Below are positions 27,432 through 35,544 of a stretch of DNA of 64,000 bases, piece by piece. The notes under the pieces were generated by a model, which saw nothing but the letters and a program-made list of their open reading frames with translations, searched no databases and had not been told where the DNA came from. The stretch's first letter is position 1. Every line of letters starts with the position of its first letter. The DNA comes from Geothrix limicola (GTDB taxonomy: Bacteria; Acidobacteriota; Holophagae; Holophagales; Holophagaceae), in assembly GCF_030268085.1 (NCBI RefSeq), contig NZ_BSDE01000001.1, positions 558,001 through 622,000 of the forward strand. Direction: 5' to 3'. Made by a program: the position numbers and the translations under genes.

Positions 27432-28340
27432 TTAACGACGTTTCCGCAAATGCCCCGCCAGGGCCTTCAGACAGGCCTCCGCCGCGGCGGAGGCGCCGCC
27501 CGCGGGCCAGAGCGCCACCACCTCGACGGCCTGGGCCTTCCGTTCCTTCAGGGGCCAGGCCTGGAGGTGTTCCGGGAAGGGGCCCAGGACCCGCAGATCC
27601 GGGGCGATGGCGCAGGCGCCGAAGGCCTCCAGGGCGGGATAGAGCTGGAGGAAGCTCTCCACGCGCGCCACCTCGTGCACCTCAATGCCGGCCTCCAGGA
27701 ACCGCGCCGAATTGGCGCCGCCGTAGGGGTCGTCCCGCAGCCAGTCCACGAAGGGCCTATCCGCCAGATCCTTCACGCGGAGGAAGGAGGCCGCCGCGGG
27801 CAGCCCGCAGGCCGGGGCGGCGAGCACGACGAAGGGCAGGCGGGCCAGCACGCGGTACTCCACGCCGCGGTGGGGCGGCAGGGGCGTGAAGCCCAGGGCC
27901 AGGTCCAACTGCCGCGTCTGGATCTGCCGCACCAGCTCGTGGGCGCCGCCGAAGGCGGCCTCCAGCTTGAGGCCCTGCTGGGCCGCGGTGCGGGCCAGGG
28001 GTGCCAGCAGGAGTGCGGACAGGGTGGGACTCAGGCCGAGCCGCAGGCCGGGCTCGGGCGCGGCCAGGTCCCGCAGGCGCTTCAGGTCCAGCTGGTGGAA
28101 GGAGGCCTGGGCCCCGGCGAAGAGCCGCTCGCCCCGGGGCGTGAGGCGCAGGCGGCGGCCCGGACCGCGCTCCACCAGCGATTCGCCGTCCGCGAGGGAC
28201 TCCTCCAGGGCCCGCAGATGTTCGCTCACCACGGAACGCGCCACGCCCAGGTGCTGGGCCGCGGCTTCCAATGAGCCCGTCTCCACCGCGGCGACGAAGG
28301 CCTCGAGCCAGGTGAGGTGACGGGGGAGTTTGCGGGACAT
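27432..28340 (-). CDS. LysR-family transcriptional regulator
   Basis: This 302-residue regulator has an N-terminal winged helix-turn-helix (about 5-65, LEAFVAAVETGSLEAAAQHL, then ARSVVSEHLRALEESL) and a LysR substrate-binding domain (about 90-300). It is read in the same direction as phhA-phhB and ends 91 bases before phhA, so it could control that pair and sense an aromatic compound. This link rests only on position. ATG 28340 was chosen as the start of the DNA-binding domain. Confidence 0.9.
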   Translation of the reverse strand: MSRKLPRHLTWLEAFVAAVETGSLEAAAQHLGVARSVVSEHLRALEESLADGESLVERGPGRRLRLTPRGERLFAGAQASFHQLDLKRLRDLAAPEPGLRLGLSPTLSALLLAPLARTAAQQGLKLEAAFGGAHELVRQIQTRQLDLALGFTPLPPHRGVEYRVLARLPFVVLAAPACGLPAAASFLRVKDLADRPFVDWLRDDPYGGANSARFLEAGIEVHEVARVESFLQLYPALEAFGACAIAPDLRVLGPFPEHLQAWPLKERKAQAVEVVALWPAGGASAAAEACLKALAGHLRKRR

Positions 28341-28371
28341 GGGATCAGGGTACAGCCTGTAACCTGGACCC

Positions 28372-29169
28372 ATGGCCGACTTCGATCCCTGGGACCCCTA
28401 CCGCGACCTGCGCTTCGCCGGGACGCGGGAGCATCCGGAACACGGAACCTGCTTCATCGCGGAAGGCCGCATCCTCGTCGAGGATCTGCTGGAAGCGGGT
28501 CGCGCAGGCCGTATGAAGGTGATCTCCGTGGCCGCCACGACGAGCGCGGCGGCAGAAATCCGGGACCGACTGCCGGCGGGAACGGAGCTGCTGACGGCCG
28601 AGCCCGCGGCCCTTTCCCATCTGGCGGGATTCCCCTTCCACCGCGGTCTCATGGCCTGCGCCCAGGTGCCGGCGCCACCGCCGCCGGCGAGCCTGCGCGG
28701 GGCCCGCCGCCTGCTGGTGCTGCCCCGCCTCTACGACAGCGAGAACCTGGGCCTGCTGCTGCGAAGCGCCGCGGCGCTGGGTCTGGATGGTGTGCTGGCC
28801 GGGCCCGGACCGGGCCAGTGGACCCGGCGCACGGTGCGCGTCTCCATGGGCGCCGTCTGGCGCATTCCCGTCTGGCTGGCCGAGGATCCCTGGGAGCTGC
28901 TGATGGAATGGAAAGCCGCAGAGCCCGGATCGGACATCGTCGCCGCAGCCCTCACGTCCAGCGCGGAGGATGCCCGCCGCTGGTCCCCGGCCCCGCGCTG
29001 CGCCCTGGTGATGGGGCCCGAGGATACGGGTCTGGACGACGCGTCGCTGGCCCGCTGCGACCGCGCCGTGGCCATCCCCATGGCCTCGGGCATGGACAGC
29101 CTGAACGTGGCCGCCGCGGGGGCGATCCTGATGTTCCGGATGGTCGGTGGCGACGCGGGGGCTTGTTAG
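28372..29169 (+). CDS. TrmH/SpoU-family RNA 2'-O-methyltransferase
   Basis: The protein has 265 residues. The N-terminal part (about 1-105) resembles the substrate-binding domain seen before SpoU enzymes (FIAEGRILVEDLLEAG). The trefoil-knot SPOUT domain follows with SENLGLLLRSAAALG, RVSMGAVWRIPV, LVMGPEDTGL and IPMASGMDSLNVAAAG, covering the three SpoU motifs. It should methylate a ribose in rRNA or tRNA; the target is not readable. It is read divergently from the LysR gene, from ATG 28372. Confidence 0.9.
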   Translation: MADFDPWDPYRDLRFAGTREHPEHGTCFIAEGRILVEDLLEAGRAGRMKVISVAATTSAAAEIRDRLPAGTELLTAEPAALSHLAGFPFHRGLMACAQVPAPPPPASLRGARRLLVLPRLYDSENLGLLLRSAAALGLDGVLAGPGPGQWTRRTVRVSMGAVWRIPVWLAEDPWELLMEWKAAEPGSDIVAAALTSSAEDARRWSPAPRCALVMGPEDTGLDDASLARCDRAVAIPMASGMDSLNVAAAGAILMFRMVGGDAGAC

Positions 29170-29175
29170 ACGCCC

Positions 29176-29802
29176 TCAGAACCGCCAGGCGGCGCTCAGC
29201 CAGAAGGCGTCGGAGTGCTTGGCCGATTGCAGCTCGATGGTCTCGTATTCCGCGCGCACATGCAGGTGATCGAAGAAGGTGAGCCCGAGGCCGCCGCCGT
29301 ACAGCAGGTCATTGCGTCGGTGGGAGGATTCGATGGCGGGCCCAGCGTCGAAATCGACGTGCAGTTTGGAGTCGTAGTAGTACTCGCCGATCTTGGCGGA
29401 AAGTTCGAAGGGGCCGATGGGAAGGCTGCCGATGAGCGCGGGCGAGAACCCGCTGATGTTGACGCGGTAGTTGCCGTTGGATCCCGTCGCCGTGAAGTGG
29501 TCCCCGCAGCGGCCGAGGTCGATGTAGGCGGCTTCGATGGCCCAGTTGGGACTGAACCGGTAGCCCGCGAAGTATTTCTGGGCGTTGTTGCTCGAGTGCA
29601 GGATGGAATTGGCCGCGGTTCCGGCATCATCCAGGTTTTGGATGTTCAGCTTGAATTGGCCGGAACCCACGCCGAGGTAGGGGCCATCGGGGTTATCGGC
29701 GCGGGCGGGCAAGGTCGCTAGAGCGAGGCCCAGGGCGGTCGCCAGGGTGCCTGTCCCAAGCTTGCCTAGGAACGGCCGAAGAGATCGGAGTGTCAATGCC
29801 AC
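29176..29802 (-). CDS. OmpA/OmpW-like outer membrane beta-barrel protein
   Basis: The protein has 208 residues with a signal peptide cut near ARA-DN (about residue 35). The mature part has alternating strands typical of an eight-stranded barrel (YLGVGSGQFKLNI, YFAGYRFSPNWAIEAAYIDL, LLYGGGLGLTFFDHLHVRAEYE) and ends in the outer membrane signature AAWRF with terminal phenylalanine. GTG 29802 is preceded by a near-perfect AAGGAGGTGA site, so translation should be strong. The role is unknown. Confidence 0.82.
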   Translation of the reverse strand: MALTLRSLRPFLGKLGTGTLATALGLALATLPARADNPDGPYLGVGSGQFKLNIQNLDDAGTAANSILHSSNNAQKYFAGYRFSPNWAIEAAYIDLGRCGDHFTATGSNGNYRVNISGFSPALIGSLPIGPFELSAKIGEYYYDSKLHVDFDAGPAIESSHRRNDLLYGGGLGLTFFDHLHVRAEYETIELQSAKHSDAFWLSAAWRF

Positions 29803-29868
29803 GGTTCACCTCCTTGGAACTGGGCTCCTTCCCCCGGGAAGTCCTGAGGGGTCGATGGGCCCGGACTC

Positions 29869-29888
29869 AATCAAGCCGAGGCTTGATT
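29869..29888. repeat. Perfect inverted repeat upstream of the beta-barrel gene
   Basis: AATCAAGCC at 29869-29877 and GGCTTGATT at 29880-29888 are separated by two bases. It lies 67 bases upstream of the beta-barrel start, in the 190-base gap with the thioredoxin-like gene. There is no T-run, so it is more likely an operator-type site than a terminator. The rest of the gap shows nothing I recognise. Confidence 0.45.
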
Positions 29889-29992
29889 TCAATGGAGCCA
29901 AGGGTAGGCAAGGCAGGGCCCGGAACCAGTCCGACCAAAGGTCTAGATCCCGGGCCTCCAAACGGTTTTGAACTCTGGAACCTGCCGCGGTT

Positions 29993-30562
29993 TCAGGGTT
30001 CCTGGCTCGCGGCGATGTCCACGAGGCGGAGCAGTTCGGCCACCACCTCCCGGCGGGCGCTGTCCAGTTCGTAGCGGGCGGAGACCTTCTTCCGCGCCGA
30101 CGCCACGTCGCCACAGGCCTTGCCCCGGGCGATGAGTTCCTTGCAGGCTTCGGGCATGGGCCCCCAGTTCCCGCATTCCACGAAGGCTTCGCTGAGGAAG
30201 ATGAACTTGGGAATGGCTTCGCCGCCGTTGGTGAGGAAGCGCGCGAACACCTCCGGGTGCTGTTCGCGGCGGATGTAGCGGACCTTCAGGGCGGGGCCGG
30301 CTTCGGCCATGCGCTGCAGGACGGGCGCGTGGCGCACGACGTCGCCGCACCAGTCCTCGGCGATGGCCACCACGTGCACGGGCCGGGGCAGGGCCGCCAG
30401 GAAGCCCGCCACGGCGGGGTCCAGCCTCAGGGCCTGGCGCTGGGCTTCGAGCTTGTCGCGCTGCTCCGCCGATTCCGCCGCCGCCAGCCAGGCTTCGTAG
30501 TCCAGGCCCGATCCGAACACGGCTTTCCAGTCGATCAGGGGCAGGATGGCGGGTCGGGGCAT
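29993..30562 (-). CDS. Thioredoxin-fold protein with WCGD in place of WCGPC
   Basis: The protein has 189 residues with a thioredoxin-like core. A strand VHVVAIAEDWCGDV leads into the first helix, followed by VRYIRREQHPE, the cis-proline region GGEAIPKFIFL and a C-terminal helix. The active-site cysteine pair is reduced to one (WCGD), so it cannot be a normal dithiol reductase; it may work by a monothiol route or as a binding protein. Similar proteins are often annotated simply as thioredoxin family. GGAGGT precedes ATG 30562. No signal peptide, so it should be cytosolic. Confidence 0.82.
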   Translation of the reverse strand: MPRPAILPLIDWKAVFGSGLDYEAWLAAAESAEQRDKLEAQRQALRLDPAVAGFLAALPRPVHVVAIAEDWCGDVVRHAPVLQRMAEAGPALKVRYIRREQHPEVFARFLTNGGEAIPKFIFLSEAFVECGNWGPMPEACKELIARGKACGDVASARKKVSARYELDSARREVVAELLRLVDIAASQEP

Positions 30563-30660
30563 GGGACCTCCGGAAGTCCTTTGATGCTGCCATGCCGGCC
30601 GCCGTGCCGGGACGTACCTTTGGGGTGGCGCGGAGCACGTCTCGCCGGAAGGGAGGCGCC

Positions 30661-31170
30661 ATGAACACCCTGATGCAAGCCACCCTCACGAACCTGGAAT
30701 GGCGGGAGCCGGTGGCCCAGGAGCCCCGCTATGAGCTGCACTTCGAGGACGAGGTGCTGGCGACCCTGGTTTTCGAACCGCTCTGCCGGACCCTGGCCAC
30801 GGCGAAGACCCGCGAAGGCACCTGGACCTTCCTGCAGACTGGCATCCTCAGCTCCACGTTCTACATCCGCCAGGAGGGTTCGCGGCTGGACTTGGCCGAA
30901 TTCCATCCGGCCTTCCTGGGCCGGGGGCTCCTCCGGTTTTCCAAGGATGAGTCCTATTCCTGGCGGAGAGAGCCGCACCACGGCGGCTGGTCCTTCTACG
31001 CCGCGGATGGCGAACGCCTGGTCACCCTCTGCGTGGAGCCACCCCCGCCCAAGGAACCCTGGCCGCACCGGGAGCAGGCGGAAGTCCGGCTCGGACCTGC
31101 GGGCCTGCCCCATCCGCGGGTGTCGCTGCTGATGGCCTTCGGCTGGTACCTGCTGCTTCAGCGCCAATAG
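30661..31170 (+). CDS. Hypothetical protein, 169 residues
   Basis: A soluble protein with no signal peptide. It is rich in aromatic and charged residues with alternating strand patterns (LATLVFEPLCRTLATA, GTWTFLQTGILSSTFYI, LLMAFGWYLLLQRQ at the end). I do not recognise a family. AAGGGAGG precedes ATG 30661, and codon use matches the neighbours, so it is a real gene. It stands alone between divergent and convergent neighbours. Confidence 0.7.
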   Translation: MNTLMQATLTNLEWREPVAQEPRYELHFEDEVLATLVFEPLCRTLATAKTREGTWTFLQTGILSSTFYIRQEGSRLDLAEFHPAFLGRGLLRFSKDESYSWRREPHHGGWSFYAADGERLVTLCVEPPPPKEPWPHREQAEVRLGPAGLPHPRVSLLMAFGWYLLLQRQ

Positions 31171-31179
31171 CGCTGGTGT

Positions 31180-31689
31180 TCAGGACAGGCTGCGGCGGTA
31201 GACGAGCACTTCGTTGCCCGGGGCCATCTCTTTTCGGCCGGTAAAGCGGAAGTCCAGGGACTCGAGCAGGCGGGTGGACGCGGCGTTGCCGGGAGACACG
31301 ATGGCAAGGATGCCCTCCAGCCCCAGCGTGTTCCGCCCCCAATCCAGGCAGGCGGCCGCGGCTTCCCGTCCGTATCCCAGCCCCCAGAACTCGGGAACGA
31401 GGGCGTAGCCCAGATCCAGCTCGGGCAGGGTGTCGCGCTTGATGAGGCCGCACATGCCCATGGGGTTGCCCGTGGTGCGGTGCTGCACCATCCACAGGCC
31501 GTGGCCGTGGGCGGCGTAGCTGGTCAGGGGGCCCTGGCTCAGATAGTTCTCGGCCTGCGCGAGGGTGCGCACGTCCTTGTCGCCGATGTTCTCAATGAAG
31601 GACGGTTCGTTGAGCAGCCGCAAGATGAAAGGCGCGTCCTCCAGGGCGAGGAGGCGGATGGTCAGGCGTTTGGTCTGAATGAGTGTCAT
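31180..31689 (-). CDS. GNAT-family N-acetyltransferase (RimJ-like)
   Basis: This 169-residue protein begins IQTKRLTIRLL, the typical start of RimJ/RimL-type acetyltransferases, and has ELDLGYALVPEFWGLGYGRE and ASTRLLESLDFRF, which form the acetyl-CoA binding loop and the last strand. It acetylates an amino group on an unknown protein or small molecule. It converges on the hypothetical gene 30661-31170 with 9 bases between. Confidence 0.87.
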   Translation of the reverse strand: MTLIQTKRLTIRLLALEDAPFILRLLNEPSFIENIGDKDVRTLAQAENYLSQGPLTSYAAHGHGLWMVQHRTTGNPMGMCGLIKRDTLPELDLGYALVPEFWGLGYGREAAAACLDWGRNTLGLEGILAIVSPGNAASTRLLESLDFRFTGRKEMAPGNEVLVYRRSLS

Positions 31690-31795
31690 GGTTCAAGGAT
31701 CGCCGGAGTCGATCGGCCTGCCAACCGCAACGCACCAGGAGGTTCCTTCTGGAGCCTTGGTCTAGAGTGGTAAGGCCGTTCCCCAAGGAGCCTTC

Positions 31796-32839
31796 ATGAC
31801 CCTCGCCAAAGCCTACGCCGCCGCTTCTGCCTCCGCCCCCCTCGCGCCCTTCCAGGTCGAGCGCCGGGCTGTGGGTCCCCACGACATCCAGATCGAGATC
31901 GCCTACTGCGGCATCTGCCATTCGGACCTCCACCAGGTGCGCGACGAGTGGGGGGGCGCCAAGTACCCCATGGTGCCCGGCCACGAGATCGTGGGCCGCG
32001 TGACCGCCGTGGGGGCCCACGTGAAGGGCTTCCAGGTGGGCGACCTGGCGGGCGTGGGCTGCCTGGTGGACAGCTGCCGCACCTGCCCCAGCTGCCAGCG
32101 GAATTTCGAACAGTTCTGCGAGAAGGGCGCGGCCTTCACCTATAACGGTTTCGAGATGGACAAGAAGACGCCCACCTACGGTGGCTACTCCTCCAGCGTG
32201 GTGGTCGATGAGGCCTTCACCCTGAAGATCTCGCCCAAGCTCGATCTCGCCGCCGCCGCGCCGCTGCTTTGCGCGGGCATCACCACCTATGCGCCCCTGC
32301 GCCGCTTCAAGACCAAGGCGGGGGACAAGGTGGGCGTCGTGGGCCTGGGCGGTCTGGGCCACATGGCCGTCAAGATCGCCGCGGCCATGGGCGCCGAAGT
32401 CACCATGCTGAGCACCTCGAAGGCCAAGGAGGCCGACGCCCGCAAGCTGGGGGCCCATCACTTCGGCCTCACGTCGGAAGACCTCACCTTCAAGAAGCTG
32501 GCGGGCCAGTTCGACCTGATCATCAACACCATCTCCGCCCCCCACGACTACAACAAGTACCTGGGCCTGCTCCGCCTCGAGGGGGCCATGGTGCTGCTGG
32601 GCGTGCCGCCCGAGCCGACGCCGGTTGCGGCAGGATCGCTGATCTTCGGCCACAAGGTGCTGACGGGTTCGCTCATCGGCGGCATCAAGGAGACCCAGGA
32701 GATGCTCGATTTCTGCGCCGAGCACGGCATCGTCTCCGAGATCGAGCTCATCCCCGTCCAGCAGGTGAACGAAGCCTACGAACGCATGATGAAGAACGAT
32801 GTCCGCTACCGCTTCGTGCTGGACATGAAGACGCTGTAG
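31796..32839 (+). CDS. Zinc-dependent NAD(P)H alcohol dehydrogenase (YahK/CAD type)
   Basis: This 347-residue medium-chain dehydrogenase has the catalytic zinc site GICHSDLHQVRDEWG and GHEIVGRV, and the structural zinc lobe with four cysteines (CRTCPSCQRNFEQFC). The Rossmann motif is VGVVGLGGLGHMAVK. It fits the cinnamyl/aldehyde reductase group that reduces broad aldehydes with NADPH. ATG 31796 follows AAGGAG. It is a single gene. Confidence 0.93.
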   Translation: MTLAKAYAAASASAPLAPFQVERRAVGPHDIQIEIAYCGICHSDLHQVRDEWGGAKYPMVPGHEIVGRVTAVGAHVKGFQVGDLAGVGCLVDSCRTCPSCQRNFEQFCEKGAAFTYNGFEMDKKTPTYGGYSSSVVVDEAFTLKISPKLDLAAAAPLLCAGITTYAPLRRFKTKAGDKVGVVGLGGLGHMAVKIAAAMGAEVTMLSTSKAKEADARKLGAHHFGLTSEDLTFKKLAGQFDLIINTISAPHDYNKYLGLLRLEGAMVLLGVPPEPTPVAAGSLIFGHKVLTGSLIGGIKETQEMLDFCAEHGIVSEIELIPVQQVNEAYERMMKNDVRYRFVLDMKTL

Positions 32840-32846
32840 GTCGATC

Positions 32847-33980
32847 TCAGACCGCCACCACCCGGTTGCGCCCGCCCGCCTTCGCGCGGGCGAGGCGCTC
32901 TCCGGCCGTCTGCATCAGGACCTCCAGGTCGGATCCCGATTCGCCCGTGCCGACGACGCCGATGCTGACGGTGACGGGAATGGCGTGGCCTTCCCAGGCG
33001 ATCTCCAGGGCCTCCACCGCGCGTCGGATCCGCTCGGCCACAGGGGGCGCGAACGAGTCATGGGTTTCCGAAAGCAGCACCGCGAACGCATCGCCTTCGT
33101 AGCGCCCCGCGCCGTCCCGCTCTCGAAGCTGCTGGTGCAGCAGGTCCCCGAGCGTCTCCAGCACCAGGTCCCCGGCCCCGTGGCCGTGGGCTCGGTGGAT
33201 CTGACTGAAGTGATCCACATCGAGGAGCAGGAGCGAGGTGAACTGCTCCCGGATGCGGGCGCGGGCGAGCACCCGGGCCGCGTAGGCTTCGAAGCCGCCG
33301 CGGTTGAGCAGGCCCGTGAGCAGGTCCGACTGGGCGAAGCGCCGCTGCCTCGCCTCCAGGCGCTGGGCCAGCAGCAGGGTCATGCCGAGGCCCAGGAATC
33401 CATAGACCACCAGGGCGGCAAACCTCAACAACCCGGCTGGAACCAGGTGCGGTAGGAGGCTTCGGCCGATGGCCACCAGGCTCAGGAACAGAAAGAGGAA
33501 CGCGCATAGCCAGCGGGGACCGGGCCAGACCTCGTCGCGGGTCCTCCGTGCGCATTCCCGCGCGAGGGCCAGGGCCACGAGCCCCACCAGCAGGCTGGCT
33601 GGACCGAAGCGAGCCTCCGCGCCATCCGGCCCGAGGCTGACCGCGAGGAGGGTCAGAAGGGCGGATGCCGCGTAGATCCAGATGCCCACCCGGCGGCCGT
33701 AGAAGAGGCGCAGGGCCGCGTACAGGAGGCAGGCGCCGCCGAGGATCAGGGCCAGGCACAGGTTGGAGAGGAGGCCCGGCAGGGTGCGGCCCTGCAGGAA
33801 CAGCCCGAATCCCAGGCCCGCAGCCTGGAGGAGGAGGGCCAGCCCCGCCTGCCGGAGGCCCCGTTCAAGGGGATGGCCGAGGGCCTGGATGCGCAGCGCC
33901 AGGGCCGCCTGGAGGCTCAGGCAAACGAGCACCAGGTCGAGGGTTGGCGGGTGGATGGGCAGGAGCGCTCCGGGAACCAC
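32847..33980 (-). CDS. Membrane GGDEF protein with degenerate active site
   Basis: This 377-residue protein has about seven hydrophobic segments in residues 1-210 and a C-terminal GGDEF domain (from about 220, SDLLTGLLNRGGFEAY). The signature loop reads EGDAF at 295-299 instead of GGDEF, replacing the first glycine and the acidic residue normally at position four. Diguanylate cyclase activity is therefore doubtful, and it may act as a receptor or scaffold. GTG 33980 is the start. The 88 bases to the next gene hold nothing seen. Confidence 0.85.
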   Translation of the reverse strand: MVPGALLPIHPPTLDLVLVCLSLQAALALRIQALGHPLERGLRQAGLALLLQAAGLGFGLFLQGRTLPGLLSNLCLALILGGACLLYAALRLFYGRRVGIWIYAASALLTLLAVSLGPDGAEARFGPASLLVGLVALALARECARRTRDEVWPGPRWLCAFLFLFLSLVAIGRSLLPHLVPAGLLRFAALVVYGFLGLGMTLLLAQRLEARQRRFAQSDLLTGLLNRGGFEAYAARVLARARIREQFTSLLLLDVDHFSQIHRAHGHGAGDLVLETLGDLLHQQLRERDGAGRYEGDAFAVLLSETHDSFAPPVAERIRRAVEALEIAWEGHAIPVTVSIGVVGTGESGSDLEVLMQTAGERLARAKAGGRNRVVAV

Positions 33981-34068
33981 AGGACTAATCGGCCCCGTGG
34001 AGGCCGGGGATGATTCTCACACCGCCGGCTCGAGAGCAGGGCCGTGCCGAGCGTGTTTGAAGGCTGGC

Positions 34069-34596
34069 CTACAGCGCCTCCAGGGGATGGAGGGGCTTGG
34101 TCATCTGCACCAGGTGCAGGGGCTGAAGCATCTTCTCGGGCCGCGGGAAGGGCAGGACGTCCATGGGCGCGAATCCGAGCTTCGTGTAGAAGGGGAACAG
34201 GTCCTTCCGGAGGTGGACGACGGTGATGTCCAGGAAGAGGCATTCCGCGCGCCGGCAGTGATCCTCCACGGCCGAGACGAGGGCCTTGGACAGGCCCTGT
34301 CCCTGGAAGGCCGGATCCACGGACAGGGTGCCGAGGTAGCCGCGGTTTCCAGATACCGCCGCATAGACGAGGCCCCAGAGCTTGCCTTTCTGGGCGGGGT
34401 CGTCGATCACGAGGAAGCGCCCCTCCCGCATCCGCGTGCTGACATCCGCCGCGTCGGTCCTATCCCCCTTGAGGCAGAACTGCTCGGCCACATAGGCGCG
34501 GTTGGTGACACGGACGATCTCGTCGATATCGGAGGGCCCGGCAACACGTGTGGGGGGGCGGGTGAGGGGAAAGGACGTCGAGGGGTCAGTGCTCAT
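34069..34596 (-). CDS. GNAT-family N-acetyltransferase
   Basis: This 175-residue acetyltransferase has GYLGTLSVDPAFQGQGLSKAL, the acetyl-CoA pyrophosphate loop (Q-x-x-G-x-S/A), and CLFLDITVVHLRKDLFPFYTKLGF, the usual last strand and helix. The substrate is unknown. It may be co-transcribed with the TraB/ChaN-like gene upstream, whose stop is 36 bases before its start. Confidence 0.87.
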   Translation of the reverse strand: MSTDPSTSFPLTRPPTRVAGPSDIDEIVRVTNRAYVAEQFCLKGDRTDAADVSTRMREGRFLVIDDPAQKGKLWGLVYAAVSGNRGYLGTLSVDPAFQGQGLSKALVSAVEDHCRRAECLFLDITVVHLRKDLFPFYTKLGFAPMDVLPFPRPEKMLQPLHLVQMTKPLHPLEAL

Positions 34597-34631
34597 GGGA
34601 GTCCGGGCAGGAGGTCGGGATGCGGGTGGAA

Positions 34632-35519
34632 TCAGGGCCTGGCCGAGGCGGTGGATTGGAGGGCCTGCTCCAGGTCCTGGATGCGGCGGCTGTTCCGGAC
34701 CTTGCGCGCGTCGTCCTCGGCCACGGCGAGCCTCCCGTCGCGGACGGCCCGCAGGTTCTCCAGGTTCTTCGACCAGCGTGCCAGGACTTCGGCGGGCAGC
34801 TTCTGGGGCCCGCCGGGCGTGAAGCGGCGCGGAGGGATGCTCGCTTCGATGCCGCGCGCCTTCAGTTGGCGCACCAGCTGGGGCAGATGGGAGACGCCGA
34901 ACACGAAGACGATCCTGCGCGCCGTTCCCGCAGCCCGGAGGCCGTTGTCCACGATGCGTCGATTGCGCTCATGCCAACTGCCCGCCGCTACATCCGCGAC
35001 CGTACGGTCTCCGATCACTTTCTCGAATTTCTCGTCGATGAGGGCGAGGGTCGCTGGGCTGTGGAGGTAGTCGTAGAGGGAGTCGCCCTTGAATTCGGAC
35101 ATGCCTCCGACGAAGGCCTGGTCCAGTTCGGCGACGCGCCGGGAGATGGCTTCGGGCTCCTCCGCTTCGGCTTTCTGCTGGAGGTCTGAATCCATGCGCC
35201 AATCCACCGGTACGAAGCGCATCTTCCAGCGGGGCGCCATGGCCGCGAGGAAGGCCGCTTCGGGCGGGAAGTAGCCTTCCATGGGCCGCTCGAAGGCCTC
35301 GGGCGTGATCTCGCCGCAGATCAGATCCGGCTTCAGGGCCAGGATCTGGGCCTGGAGATCCTGCAGGGCGTAATGATGGTGGGGATCGAAGTGCATGTTG
35401 TGGATCGCGCCCACCAGGTAGACCTCGGGCGAGGGGAGGGCGGGACCTATCCCCGCCACCTGCGCGAAAGAGAAACAGGCGGAGACGAAAAGGAAGCCGA
35501 TCGCAGCGAGGCGTCTCAT
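34632..35519 (-). CDS. Exported TraB/ChaN-like protein
   Basis: The protein has 295 residues with a signal peptide (MRRLAAIGFLFVSACFSFA). The mature part opens with VYLVGAIHNMHFDPHHHYAL and contains ERNRRIVDNGL and VFVFGVSHLPQLVRQL, the spaced His/Glu/Arg pattern of the TraB/PrgY/ChaN (EreA-like) superfamily of putative metal-dependent hydrolases. Function is unknown in most members. It is likely periplasmic. Confidence 0.7.
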   Translation of the reverse strand: MRRLAAIGFLFVSACFSFAQVAGIGPALPSPEVYLVGAIHNMHFDPHHHYALQDLQAQILALKPDLICGEITPEAFERPMEGYFPPEAAFLAAMAPRWKMRFVPVDWRMDSDLQQKAEAEEPEAISRRVAELDQAFVGGMSEFKGDSLYDYLHSPATLALIDEKFEKVIGDRTVADVAAGSWHERNRRIVDNGLRAAGTARRIVFVFGVSHLPQLVRQLKARGIEASIPPRRFTPGGPQKLPAEVLARWSKNLENLRAVRDGRLAVAEDDARKVRNSRRIQDLEQALQSTASARP

Positions 35520-35544
35520 GTTCCCGGGTCCTGATGAAACGGGA

